Positions 1 to 8,508 of a DNA stretch of 64,000 bases are shown here, piece after piece (within the stretch, counting starts at the first letter, position 1; every line of letters starts with the position of its first letter). The position numbers and the translations under genes are program-made. Below the pieces are notes generated by a model. The model was not told the DNA's origin, did not search any database, and worked only from the letters and a program-made list of their open reading frames with translations. The stretch comes from Bacillota bacterium (GTDB lineage Bacteria; Bacillota; Clostridia; Christensenellales; Aristaeellaceae), in contig JAEWVC010000019.1 in the NCBI GenBank assembly GCA_023459275.1, positions 101,017-165,016 on the forward strand, in the 5' to 3' direction.

Positions 1-366
1 ACCGGGCCTCAGGGCGAACGGGGCAGGGCAGGTAAAACTGGCCCCGCCGGCCCCACGGGCGATACCGGTCCGCAAGGCCCAGCAGGCGCCGCGGGTTCCA
101 CCGGCGCCCAGGGTTTGAAAGGGGATGCCGGTGACACCGGCCCGCAAGGGCCCATGGGCAGTACAGGCGCTGCAGGTATGGCCGGCGTGACAGGCGCCAC
201 AGGCCCTACGGGCGTGACAGGAGCCCAAGGCATAATGGGCATGCCTGGGCCGGCAGGTATGCCTGGCATGGATGGCGCAACCGGACCCACCGGCCCGACT
301 GGTGCTACTGGCGACACTGGTCCCACCGGACCTACCGGCCCGACTGGGGTGTATGAACCCATCTAA
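1..366 (+). CDS. Collagen-like Gly-X-Y repeat protein (3' part only)
   Basis: The reading frame is already open at base 1, so the start lies outside the window. The visible 121 residues are almost entirely Gly-X-Y triplets rich in Thr, Pro and Ala (for example GPTGPTGATGDTGPTGPTG) and end in the short tail GVYEPI before TAA. Bacterial collagen-like proteins of this kind form triple helices on the surface of cells or spores (BclA-type proteins are the known Bacillota example). There is no C-terminal globular trimerisation domain, no LPXTG and no membrane anchor in the part seen, so any attachment must be at the missing N-terminus or through protein contacts. The repeat makes an equally long open frame on the other strand, which I regard as a shadow. 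Confidence 0.85.
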   Translation, partial: TGPQGERGRAGKTGPAGPTGDTGPQGPAGAAGSTGAQGLKGDAGDTGPQGPMGSTGAAGMAGVTGATGPTGVTGAQGIMGMPGPAGMPGMDGATGPTGPTGATGDTGPTGPTGPTGVYEPI

Positions 367-536
367 GCATCCTGTTCCCGGGTGACATGCACTCTTTGGG
401 CAGGTTTCTTTTCCCGGATGCGAAACTTGCCTGGCAGACAAACAAAAACGATTCACGGGCGTGCGCGGCATCATACTGCGTACGCCCGTGCCCATAAGAA
501 TAAGCATCAAACGTTTCCCTGCAAGGAGTGGAGCCT

Positions 537-2660
537 ATGTCTTTGAACGGCATTCCCGCCCCAGCAAACCGCGTGCGTAAAAGCTCTGCCGCTTTCGCAG
601 CCGCCATTTTCCGCGTCTTCCTCTCCTGGCCTGCCTGGAAAGCACTATCCTGTCTCTATCTTTTGTTCAGCCTTGCGCGCATCGCCCTTGCCTTTGCCGC
701 CACGAAAACCCCGGTGATCATGCCGGATTCCGCGCTGTACCTGCATCTGTCCCGTTCCATTTTTGAAAAGGGGGCGCTGTTGTTCCGAGGCCAGCCCATC
801 CGGTATGCATACATCCTCTACCCCCTGCTGCTTTCTCCACTGCACTTGCTGCCGGACAATATCAGCCTTTTCAGGGCAGCCCAAGTGCTCAACGCGCTTA
901 CGATGCACCTGGCCATATTCCCGGCCTATTCCCTGGCCCGCGCCATCACAAAAAGCCACCATAGAGGACTGGCCGCAGCCTTTTTGACGGTGCTCATGCC
1001 CGATTTCCTCATGGCGGAACACATCATGGCTGAAAGCCTGGCCTTTCCCCTGATCCTTGCGGCCTGCTATTCTTTTTACAAGCGGTACGACGATCCGCCA
1101 AGCTTTAAAGGCGCCATATTGTGGGGTTTCCTGGGTTTTCTGCTGTACGCCTTGAAACCCGGCTATGCGGCGCTGCCAGCCTGTATTTTTGCTTTGCTGC
1201 TTATAGAATCCCTGCGCACCAGGAATCCGGACCGCTTGTATAAGGCGCTTGCGCCCGCGCTTGCCATGGCTGCTTTCCTCGGGCTGTATACGCTCCTTCT
1301 GCGTTACGGGCTGCACATGTCGCAGGAGCAGTCCACACTCTACGGCTCCCAGACGCATCCCCTCACCTTTGCCCATTTGCTGCAAACCTTTAATGGCCTT
1401 GTGATGTACGGCGCTTTTGTGCCGCTGGCTTTCGGTTTTCTGCCGCTGTATCTGCCCGCCGCCAATTTGCGCGCTTTTGAAGAGCGGGAACGGCGCTTTT
1501 TGCAAACGGCGCTTCTATCCATTTTGATCCTTATTCTGGGCACCGTGTATGTGATCTATTACGATGAATTGCAGGGCGGTGACCCCTATTCCGCCCGAAT
1601 CCATGTGCGTTATGTGTCTGCCTTCCTGCCTATATTGATGGCGTTCATGCTTTCGCCAAACCTTAATGGCAAACGGATAAATGCAAAGCTCTTTGCGCTT
1701 TTCTCCTTTTCTTTTCTTTGCTTTCTCCGTTGGGACGGCTCCGCGCTTGTCAGCGGGTACAGTTATCCGGTGGACGCGCTGCTGCTCACCGCCGCCGCCG
1801 TAAAAACCCAAAGCTTCAACGGCGGGCTTCTCTGGCCCATGGCCGCGATGCTTTTCCTGGCTGTGATGGGCTTCCGCCTCTTCAAAAACGGCTTTGGAGC
1901 CAAAGAGCGCGGCGCCCTTTGCGCTTTCCTGGCGTTTGCCTTCCTCTTGAACGGTACGCTGGCTTTTGCGCTTTACCGCCATCATAGCGATACCACCCTG
2001 CCCGGGGAGGCCCGGGAAGCGCTGGCGCTTTCTGGCACGGGCGGAACATTGGGCGTGGTCCGGGACGGCGCATGCTTCTGGCCGGAAGCGGCGGAGTTGG
2101 ACGTGGCCTCCCGCTGCACGCTGCCTGTGGTGGAGCTGGACGACCTCATTGCCCATACCAACGGTGACGGGAGCCTTTCCGCCTTTGTTCCCTCCGCTTA
2201 TTGGCAGGAAAGTGCCGTGAACAGGATTCCCGTGCCTCAAAAGCTGATCCTCACCGGGGACATCCTCTATGCCGTGGTGCTCGCCGGGGATACGGCATCA
2301 AGCGCCGTGAGCACTTCCCAAAAGGGGTACGTGGTGGCGGATGTGCTTCCCGGCTCCCCGTGGATCCACAGCGGCCTTTCCGGCCTGAACCAGGGGTGGG
2401 TCCAGGCGGGCAGCCGCTTTACCCTGTTTGACGCGCGGCTTTTGCAAAAGGGGCAGATCACGCTGCGCCTTCAGTGCCGCGCCGGGGAGGGGCAGGGGCT
2501 TCTTACCCTGCGCTGCGGAAGCCAGGAGAAAAGCCATTCCCTGACGGCGGAACTTGGCTGGACAGAGGATACTATCATTGTGGAGGACACCTCAAAACCC
2601 CTGACGGTGGCTTTGGAGAGCAGCGGCAGCGTGCTGATACAAACGTACCTGGTGGAGTAG
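537..2660 (+). CDS. Polytopic membrane glycosyltransferase-like protein (GT39/ArnT-like GT-C fold)
   Basis: About 707 residues. The N-terminal two thirds form many hydrophobic segments; the first external loop carries an acidic residue in MPDSALYLHLS (Asp64), the position of the catalytic acid in GT-C enzymes such as ArnT and protein O-mannosyltransferases, which transfer a sugar from a polyprenyl-phosphate donor outside the membrane. The last 200 or so residues are soluble and beta-rich, probably extracellular. A GTG at 528 overlaps the ribosome site, so I chose ATG 537, which sits 8 bases after AAGGAG (523-528). It stands alone between the collagen-like gene and an ion permease. A second GT39-like gene lies at 50219-51748. 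Acceptor unknown; a glycosylated collagen-like surface protein next door is a possible but unproven substrate. Confidence 0.65.
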   Translation: MSLNGIPAPANRVRKSSAAFAAAIFRVFLSWPAWKALSCLYLLFSLARIALAFAATKTPVIMPDSALYLHLSRSIFEKGALLFRGQPIRYAYILYPLLLSPLHLLPDNISLFRAAQVLNALTMHLAIFPAYSLARAITKSHHRGLAAAFLTVLMPDFLMAEHIMAESLAFPLILAACYSFYKRYDDPPSFKGAILWGFLGFLLYALKPGYAALPACIFALLLIESLRTRNPDRLYKALAPALAMAAFLGLYTLLLRYGLHMSQEQSTLYGSQTHPLTFAHLLQTFNGLVMYGAFVPLAFGFLPLYLPAANLRAFEERERRFLQTALLSILILILGTVYVIYYDELQGGDPYSARIHVRYVSAFLPILMAFMLSPNLNGKRINAKLFALFSFSFLCFLRWDGSALVSGYSYPVDALLLTAAAVKTQSFNGGLLWPMAAMLFLAVMGFRLFKNGFGAKERGALCAFLAFAFLLNGTLAFALYRHHSDTTLPGEAREALALSGTGGTLGVVRDGACFWPEAAELDVASRCTLPVVELDDLIAHTNGDGSLSAFVPSAYWQESAVNRIPVPQKLILTGDILYAVVLAGDTASSAVSTSQKGYVVADVLPGSPWIHSGLSGLNQGWVQAGSRFTLFDARLLQKGQITLRLQCRAGEGQGLLTLRCGSQEKSHSLTAELGWTEDTIIVEDTSKPLTVALESSGSVLIQTYLVE

Positions 2661-2806
2661 GCAGGGGATGTCATTCTGCTGAAAAAACCGTTTCCCGCAT
2701 CTTCTTCCAAAACTCCATTCCCGGAGGGCAAACAAAGCATTGCGCTTCCCCCGCAGCGGTGATAGAATAAGCGCCGGCCTCCATCATCTTTAGGGCGGCT
2801 TATGCT

Positions 2807-3916
2807 ATGAACGCAAAGCTTTGGGCGCATATAAAAAAGGACCCTGTGCTGTGGATCTCGGGCGTGCTGGCTGCCGGCACGGCCTTTCTTGTGCCCCCCG
2901 ACGCCGGCTACGCGGGCTACATCGACCTGCGCACGCTGGCGCTTTTGTTTTCACTGATGGCGGTGGTGGGTGCCCTCGCCCGCCGGGGCCTTCTGGATGC
3001 CGCCGCCGGCCTGTTCATTCAAAAAGCCCGCAGCGTAAGGGGCCTAGGGCTGCTGCTGGTGCTGCTGTGCTACACAAGCGCCATGCTCATCACCAACGAT
3101 GTGGCGCTGCTGACCTTCGTGCCCCTGGCCCTTGTCCTGATGCGGGAGGACGGCTGCGCCATGATGGTCACGGTAATCCTGCAAACGGCGGCGGCCAATC
3201 TGGGCAGCATGCTCACGCCCTTTGGCAATCCGCAGAACCTGTACCTGTATACCGCCTACGGTATGACCGGCGGGGAATTTATGAAAGCTGTGCTGCCCGC
3301 TGGCCTGATGGCGCTGCCCCTGCTTCTTGCGCTTGTCAGGCTTCTGCCGCGCATGGGCCTGGCCGTGCGGCTGCATGTTTCCGGGCCTGCCTTCCAGCCG
3401 GATGCCGCTACCCTTGCGCTGGCGGCGCTGTTCCTGCTGTGCGTGGCCGCGGTGCTCCGTCTGGTGCCCTGGCCCGCAGCCTTCCTCTGCACCCTGGCCG
3501 CGCTGCTTCTGCTGGACAGGCGCGCATTGAAAAACGTTGATTACGCCCTGCTGCTTACCTTTTGCTTCTTCTTTATCTTTGTGAAGAACCTGGCCAGGCT
3601 GGAAGCTGTAAAATTTCTGCTAAACAGCCTGCTTGCCGGCCGGGAACTTCTGGCTTCGGCCCTTGTGAGCCAGTTTGTCAGCAACGTGCCCGCCGCCTTG
3701 ATGCTATCCGGGTTCACGGACAAAGGCAGCGCCCTGGTCACCGGCACCAATGTGGGCGGGCTGGGCACGCTCATCGCCTCCATGGCCAGCCTTATTTCCT
3801 TCAAACTCTACACCCGGGCCGAGGGTGCCCGGCCCATGCGCTATTTGATTTGGTTCAGCGCCGTCAATTTTGGGCTGTTGGCGGTGCTGCTGGCCTTTAC
3901 GCTGGCGGTAAACTAG
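2807..3916 (+). CDS. SLC13/ArsB-superfamily anion permease
   Basis: A 369-residue protein made of about 10-11 hydrophobic segments. Sequences such as ITNDVALLTFVPLAL (near residue 95) and the later SNVPAALMLSGF are the paired re-entrant-loop signatures of the ion transporter superfamily that includes ArsB, NhaD, CitM and SLC13 carriers, where an Asn-Asp or Ser-Asn-x-Pro motif lines the substrate site. It would move a small anion (a dicarboxylate, sulfate or arsenite-type oxyanion) across the cytoplasmic membrane. At 369 residues it is shorter than typical ArsB (about 430). There is no ars regulator or reductase beside it, so arsenite is not favoured. Only a weak ribosome site precedes the ATG. 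Confidence 0.7.
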   Translation: MNAKLWAHIKKDPVLWISGVLAAGTAFLVPPDAGYAGYIDLRTLALLFSLMAVVGALARRGLLDAAAGLFIQKARSVRGLGLLLVLLCYTSAMLITNDVALLTFVPLALVLMREDGCAMMVTVILQTAAANLGSMLTPFGNPQNLYLYTAYGMTGGEFMKAVLPAGLMALPLLLALVRLLPRMGLAVRLHVSGPAFQPDAATLALAALFLLCVAAVLRLVPWPAAFLCTLAALLLLDRRALKNVDYALLLTFCFFFIFVKNLARLEAVKFLLNSLLAGRELLASALVSQFVSNVPAALMLSGFTDKGSALVTGTNVGGLGTLIASMASLISFKLYTRAEGARPMRYLIWFSAVNFGLLAVLLAFTLAVN

Positions 3917-3945
3917 AGGACGGTTCAGGAGACGCCATAAAAATA

Positions 3946-3983
3946 GCGGGGAGGGAACTTTTTGTAAAAAGTTCCCTCCCCGC
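3946..3983. repeat. Perfect 18-bp-stem hairpin repeat (GGGGAGGGAACTTTTT family)
   Basis: Arms 3946-3963 and 3966-3983 are perfectly complementary around a 2-base loop. The inner part of each arm is an A/T run, so the structure can end transcription from either side; it lies between the permease gene (plus) and korB (minus), which converge here. The same stem, with the same trailing bases (ACCCATC, then an A run and ACTT), recurs at 40021-40058 and, inverted and shorter, at 39591-39624, so this is a dispersed repeat as well as a likely bidirectional terminator. Confidence 0.8.
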
Positions 3984-4060
3984 ACCCATCTCTCAAAAAC
4001 TTTATAAGGAAATTTTCATCTCAGCCGGCGGCGGAAACATAAGCCGTAAGGGGTACTTTC

Positions 4061-4912
4061 TCACACCGCTTCCCGGATCAGCTTTTCCACCGCTTTTTCA
4101 TCGGTTGGCTGGTCAATCAGCGGCACGCCGTCTTTCAGCACGGGATGCTTGCGGTGGAACGTGGGCCGCTCCTCCCTGTAAATAACCCCCAGAGGGATCT
4201 TGTCATAGAACTCCATGGCCTTTTCCATGGCCTTCAGCTTATCGGAGGGGTCATGGTCCTCCCCCAGGAGGTAGGTGTGCTGCTGGTACCAGGCGAAGGT
4301 GTTCAGCTTGTTGAAGCTTACGCAGGGCTGGAAGATGTCCACCAGCGCGTACCCGGGATACTGAATAGCCTCCTTCATGAGGGCAACCAGATGCTTGGGC
4401 TGGCCGGAGAAGCCCCGGCCCACAAACCCGGCTCCGGCGGCGATAGCCAGCAGCACCGGATTCAGCGGCGTATTGATGCTGCCCTCCGCCTGCACGCCGG
4501 TCACCATGCCCTCCAGCGTGGTGGGGGACGCCTGCCCCTTGGTGAGGCCGTATATTTGGTTGTCGTGCACGAAATGGGTGATGTCCACATTCCTGCGCAT
4601 GTTGTGCAGGAAATGGTTTCCGCCCTCGCCGTAGGAATCGCCGTCGCCGGTATCCACGATCACCGTGAGCTTTTCGTTGGCGATCTTTGCCGCAACCGCC
4701 GCAGGCAGCGCCCGGCCGTGCAGGCCGCAGAAAAAGTTGGCGCTGATATATTGGGGCATCTTGGCAGCCTGGCCGATACCGGCCACCATCAATATTTCAT
4801 AGGGATCCTTGCCCAGCTCCTCCAAAGCCGTTTTCAGGCAGTTCAATATGCCAAAATTGCCGCAGCCCGGGCACCAGGCCGTCTCATGGGTGGCAAATGT
4901 ATTTTCACTCAT
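4061..4912 (-). CDS. korB: 2-oxoacid:ferredoxin oxidoreductase, beta (TPP) subunit
   Basis: 283 residues, the usual size for KorB/OorB. It carries the CPGCG cysteines near residues 14-17 and the thiamine-diphosphate motif GDGDSYGEGGNHF (residues 89-101), which binds the cofactor Mg. With KorA it oxidatively decarboxylates a 2-oxoacid (2-oxoglutarate or a branched-chain or aryl keto acid) to an acyl-CoA and reduces ferredoxin in the cytoplasm. Its ATG overlaps the korA stop (ATGA), so the two are translationally coupled. No separate ferredoxin-like delta subunit is present, as is normal for the two-subunit Kor type. Substrate cannot be decided from sequence alone. Confidence 0.9.
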   Translation of the reverse strand: MSENTFATHETAWCPGCGNFGILNCLKTALEELGKDPYEILMVAGIGQAAKMPQYISANFFCGLHGRALPAAVAAKIANEKLTVIVDTGDGDSYGEGGNHFLHNMRRNVDITHFVHDNQIYGLTKGQASPTTLEGMVTGVQAEGSINTPLNPVLLAIAAGAGFVGRGFSGQPKHLVALMKEAIQYPGYALVDIFQPCVSFNKLNTFAWYQQHTYLLGEDHDPSDKLKAMEKAMEFYDKIPLGVIYREERPTFHRKHPVLKDGVPLIDQPTDEKAVEKLIREAV

Positions 4913-6585
4913 TCCGCTTTTCCCCCTTTCAGCCGCGCCACGATCTCCCCGGCGCTAAGCTGCCTGCCGTCGTACTTGAGCACAGAGCTCTCGCAGGCAA
5001 TGCCCGTGGCCTCCCGGACCAGCTGGGCCAATTGCCCCGTATAGTTCTGCTCTACGTTCACGATGCGCCTGGCCTTTTCTGCCTTTTCACGAAGCAGCTT
5101 TTCCGGCAGGGGCCACACATCCCCGAACACCAAAGCCGCGTACTTTTCTCCGGAGCCCTTGTTCATAAGCTCCACCGCCTCGGAAAGCGGCCCCTTGAGG
5201 GAACCCCAGCCAATGAGCAGCGTAGCAAACTCCTCCGGGCCGATAAAGTCCGGCTCCTGAAGCTCTTCCTTCAGCAAAGCCAGCTTGCCCATGCGTTTCT
5301 CCATCATCTTGTTGCGCATGTCCGAGCCTTCAATGATCCTGCCGCCCTGGTCATGCTCGTCGCTGTCGGCGGATACAAAGCCCCTTGCCTTTCCCGGGAC
5401 CAGCCGTGGGGAAATGCCGTTTTCCGTCAGCCGGTAACGCAGGTATTCCTTACCTTCCGGCAATTCCCGCAGGGGGGAAGCCACCTTTACCCGGCTCAGG
5501 TCAAAGGGCTTCACCGTGGCGGTGGCGTCGCCCAGGTACTGGTCGCTTAACAGGATCACAGGAATCTGATACCGCTCGGCGATGTCAAAAGCCCGGACGG
5601 TCTGGTAAAACGCATCCTCCTGATCCCTAAGGGCAATGACCATTCTTGGGAACTCGCCCTGAGAGGCGGAAATCACAAACTTCAGATCGCTTTGCTCCGT
5701 GCGGGTAGGCAGCCCCGTCACCGGGCCGGGCCGCTGCACATCCACAACCACCAGCGGGATTTCCGCCATGCCGGACAGGCCCAGCGCCTCTACCTTCAAA
5801 GAAAAACCGCCGCCGGAGGTGCCCGTCATGGCCCGCGCTCCGGCAAAGGATGCGCCGATGGCCATGTTGATGCCGGCGATCTCATCCTCCGCCTGCTCCA
5901 CCACCACGCCCGTTTGATGGCTCTTGCCCGCCAGGTATTCCATGATGGACGTGGAGGGCGACATTGGGTACGCGGAATAAAACTTCAGCCCCGCCGCCAG
6001 CGCGCCCAAGGCCAGCGCTTTGTTGCCGCTTATGATCATGTGATCGGAGAAACCGCCCTCCAGGTGTTTGTACCGGCTTTCCGCCAGATCATATCCTTCC
6101 CTGACGGCTTTCAGGTTGATGTCCAGATACTGCGCATGCACAGCCTCCCGGAACACGTCTTCCGCCTTATCCAGGCTTTCCCCGAACAGCTTCAATACCA
6201 CGCCTACGGCGATGCTGCCGCTGACACGGACATTGCCCAGGGCCTTGGCCCGCTCGTCCATGTTCAGCTTGATGGCCCGGGGGTCATCCACGTCCAGTTT
6301 ATCATCGCACAGGATGAAACCGTCCTTCTTCAGCTCCCCCTTATGAAGCTCCACCGTCTCCCGGTTCAGGGCGATCATGCCGTCAAAGCTTTCGTTGTGG
6401 CCCCGGGCGGCCTCCGCCCCGAAGCGGATGGTGCAGAAATTGTGTCCGCCCCGGATCCTTGACATAAAGTCCCGCATGGTAAACACGCTATACCCGGCCC
6501 GCTTCAATAGCTTTTCCAAGATCGCAGCCGTGGTGTCGATGCCTTGCCCGGCCGCGCCTCCGATGAGAAGATTGTACAACCTCAT
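4909..6585 (-). CDS. korA: 2-oxoacid:ferredoxin oxidoreductase, fused gamma-alpha subunit
   Basis: 558 residues. The first 180 or so form the gamma domain (GGAAGQGIDTTAAIL near residues 9-23, and a conserved RGGHNF). The rest is the alpha, pyruvate-ferredoxin-oxidoreductase-like domain, including AYPMSPSTSIMEYL and the GTSGGGFSL region. This gamma-alpha fusion is the typical KorA layout. The protein partners with KorB downstream. The start is not settled: the GGAGG site lies almost against the annotated ATG, and a TTG two codons later (6577-6579) has better spacing, which would change only two residues. No ferredoxin gene is adjacent. Confidence 0.9.
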   Translation of the reverse strand: MRLYNLLIGGAAGQGIDTTAAILEKLLKRAGYSVFTMRDFMSRIRGGHNFCTIRFGAEAARGHNESFDGMIALNRETVELHKGELKKDGFILCDDKLDVDDPRAIKLNMDERAKALGNVRVSGSIAVGVVLKLFGESLDKAEDVFREAVHAQYLDINLKAVREGYDLAESRYKHLEGGFSDHMIISGNKALALGALAAGLKFYSAYPMSPSTSIMEYLAGKSHQTGVVVEQAEDEIAGINMAIGASFAGARAMTGTSGGGFSLKVEALGLSGMAEIPLVVVDVQRPGPVTGLPTRTEQSDLKFVISASQGEFPRMVIALRDQEDAFYQTVRAFDIAERYQIPVILLSDQYLGDATATVKPFDLSRVKVASPLRELPEGKEYLRYRLTENGISPRLVPGKARGFVSADSDEHDQGGRIIEGSDMRNKMMEKRMGKLALLKEELQEPDFIGPEEFATLLIGWGSLKGPLSEAVELMNKGSGEKYAALVFGDVWPLPEKLLREKAEKARRIVNVEQNYTGQLAQLVREATGIACESSVLKYDGRQLSAGEIVARLKGGKAE

Positions 6586-6842
6586 TCCTCCCCCGCGATG
6601 TTTTCTCTTTTGATCCCGCGCCTATTGATTGCTGCCTTTTTGGCGCCGCGCACTTTTGACGGATGTCTCCTTGCGTCCGCGCCGCGCGGAAAGCGCTTCT
6701 TTCTCCTATTTTCTCCAAGACCCGCCTGATTCCCTGCAAAAGTGCCGGTCTACGATGATATAGTACACGCGCAGGCGGAGGGTGAAACAAAGCGCACGCC
6801 CCGAATATACGGTGCCCATACGAAAGAGAGCGGGTGGCCATC

Positions 6843-6862
6843 GCCCGGGGCAAGCCCCGGGC
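6843..6862. repeat. Short GC hairpin
   Basis: GCCCGGGG and CCCCGGGC flank the tetraloop CAAG, just downstream of the rlmH stop on the minus strand. There is no T run on either side, so it is not an obvious terminator. Its GGGGCTTGCCCC core (read on the minus strand) resembles the hairpin repeat family found at 47682, 53839 and 60073. Confidence 0.45.
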
Positions 6863-6877
6863 CGCGCAGCGTTCGTG

Positions 6878-7357
6878 CTATTTATGGTACCTTTCCCCCG
6901 CACCGATCTTGGCCACCCTGTAAAGCTGTTCCAGAAGAATGACCCTGGCCATCTGATGGGGAAAGGTCATCTTCGAAAGGGACAGTTTTTCATCCGCACG
7001 TTTTACCGCGCTCTCGCCAAGCCCCAACGATCCGCCGATCAGGAACACCGCCCGCTGGTACCCCCTGTGGGGCAATTCCTCCAGATGCTTTGCCAGCGCG
7101 GCGCTGTCCCACTGGGCTCCGTCCACGCACAGCGCGATCACATAATCCCCCGGTTTGATCCGGGACAGCAGCCGCAAAGCCTCCGTTTCCATGACCCGGC
7201 AGGCCAGGGCCCCGCTCTCCCCCGCCGGCTCCGGTTCGTCCGGGACGGCGGCCTCCTCCACGCGGCCATACCGCGAAAGCCGCTTCAGATACTCATCTGC
7301 GGCCTGGCGCCAGTATTTTTCCTTCAGCTTGCCCACGCAAAGGATCGCAGCCTGCAT
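6878..7357 (-). CDS. rlmH: 23S rRNA (pseudouridine-1915-N3)-methyltransferase
   Basis: 159 residues, the exact family length. It is a SPOUT-class methyltransferase that methylates pseudouridine 1915 in helix 69 of 23S rRNA using S-adenosylmethionine. The diagnostic C-terminal half is present: FLIGGSLGLGESAVKRAD (the knot and cofactor loop) and SKMTFPHQMARVILLEQLYR followed by the terminal RYHK. A GGAGG site lies just before the ATG. It is followed on the same strand by nothing for about 290 bases, and a dispersed 65-bp repeat lies upstream of it. Confidence 0.95.
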   Translation of the reverse strand: MQAAILCVGKLKEKYWRQAADEYLKRLSRYGRVEEAAVPDEPEPAGESGALACRVMETEALRLLSRIKPGDYVIALCVDGAQWDSAALAKHLEELPHRGYQRAVFLIGGSLGLGESAVKRADEKLSLSKMTFPHQMARVILLEQLYRVAKIGAGERYHK

Positions 7358-7367
7358 GAAACCTCCG

Positions 7368-7432
7368 CCAGGGGCGCTGCCCCCGGATCTCCGCCAAAGG
7401 GATATATCCCTTTGGAATCCCTGTATTTATGA
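7368..7432. repeat. 65-bp double-hairpin dispersed repeat, copy 1
   Basis: Two hairpins in a row: a GGGGC/GCCCC stem (from 7371), then CCAAAGGGATATATCCCTTTGG, followed by AATCCCTGTATTTATGA. The second copy at 9790-9856 keeps the architecture, but the second stem differs at paired positions, so both arms changed together. It lies a few bases upstream of the rlmH start on the minus strand. Confidence 0.75.
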
Positions 7433-7511
7433 TGATGCTTTTGCAAAACAACATAGCGCATTTTAGCAATACGCCTTAGGGTGGAAAGCGAAAGGCGTCT
7501 TCGTTTCCCCG

Positions 7512-8489
7512 TCACCCCGGGAAGAATTGCAGCACATAGCTAGGCAGCAGCAGCAAAAGCAAAACCGCAGTCAGCAAAAAAACCGTCTTGCGGTTTTTCA
7601 GCCTGGTCTCCGGCACCAGAAGCACATCCTTGCGTGGCAAAACTCCTTTTGCCGAAACCAGCGGCCGCAGCAGCGCAATGAAAAGGAAGGTGAACGCAGC
7701 AGCCATGGCAAGGATGCCTGTCACTGCCGAAAAGAGTGCCGCACCATCCATGGCCTGCGCCTCCTGCGCCGAAGCCTCCACCCCCTCCAGCATTTTTTGC
7801 AAATACATCGATAAAAGCAGCGTGCTGGCATTATGGGTAAAGTGGTACACCATGGGCAGCTGCAAACCATTTTGCCTGATGGCCAGCAGCCCCAGCACAA
7901 ACCCGATGGCGATATGCGCGGGCAGTCCCTCCAGCATGCCGTGCATCAGCGCGAACAAAAGCGCGGACAGGATCAGCGCCGTGCGGAGGGGCAATTCCCT
8001 GCGCAGCCCCTCCAGCAGCGCGCCCCGGAACAGCAGTTCCTCCAAAATAGCCGGAAGCACTCCTACCGCGATCATAGCCAGTATGATCTGCGCGCCATTT
8101 TGCGGCAGCGGCACCTCATACGCGTTCATCGGCACGTGGAGCGTATCCAGCAGCAGGGCCCACAGCGTCAGGTACAGCTGCAGCATCACGGCCCCGGCCA
8201 TGGCCGCCAGCACCGTGCGCGCCACTGCGGAAAACGGCGGAAAGGCAAGCTGCGCCTTCAAAACCGGCATGTATCTGGGCCGGAACAGATAAATGAATAA
8301 CAGCACCGGCAGGCCCAGGGCCGCGGCGCTCAACAGCATCGACAGCGCATAATACACTTCCGGCTGCCGCAATGTCTCCGTATCCACCAGCTGCATAAGC
8401 CCGGTCTCCAGCCCGAGCCTGAGCAGCACCGTGATCAATAGCAACGTAAGCACGCTGCGCGCGCCGACGGTCTTTTCCAGCCTGGACAA
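7512..8489 (-). CDS. CPBP-family intramembrane metalloprotease (CAAX protease-like)
   Basis: 325 residues with about eight hydrophobic segments. The three motifs of the CPBP/Rce1 family are present: EELLFRG (Glu150, Glu151, Arg155), the ALMHG histidine (His183) and HFTHN (His216, His219, Asn220). These form the glutamate-based active site inside the membrane. Bacterial members cleave membrane or peptide substrates, some for bacteriocin self-immunity; no bacteriocin gene is nearby. Translation starts at TTG 8489 with GGAGG 7 bases upstream. It lies 19 bases after the upstream MBL hydrolase gene on the same strand and is probably co-transcribed. Confidence 0.85.
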   Translation of the reverse strand: MSRLEKTVGARSVLTLLLITVLLRLGLETGLMQLVDTETLRQPEVYYALSMLLSAAALGLPVLLFIYLFRPRYMPVLKAQLAFPPFSAVARTVLAAMAGAVMLQLYLTLWALLLDTLHVPMNAYEVPLPQNGAQIILAMIAVGVLPAILEELLFRGALLEGLRRELPLRTALILSALLFALMHGMLEGLPAHIAIGFVLGLLAIRQNGLQLPMVYHFTHNASTLLLSMYLQKMLEGVEASAQEAQAMDGAALFSAVTGILAMAAAFTFLFIALLRPLVSAKGVLPRKDVLLVPETRLKNRKTVFLLTAVLLLLLLPSYVLQFFPG

Positions 8490-8508
8490 AGCAAGCCTCC
8501 TTCAAGCG

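Noticed and set aside
9..362. 117-codon minus-strand open frame across the collagen-like gene
   Set aside because: It mirrors the Gly-X-Y repeat (GPV/PVG pattern), has no ribosome site and is a shadow of the plus-strand repeat.
1..366. Collagen repeat as possible CRISPR or tandem DNA repeat
   Set aside because: The periodicity is 9 bases (Gly-X-Y codons) with no regular spacers.
2807..3916. Arsenite efflux pump ArsB
   Set aside because: The fold family fits but no ars regulator or ArsC accompanies it and the protein is short, so a general anion permease is safer.
3946..3983. The hairpin as a plain terminator only
   Set aside because: Near-identical copies with shared flanks at 39591 and 40021 show it is also a dispersed repeat.
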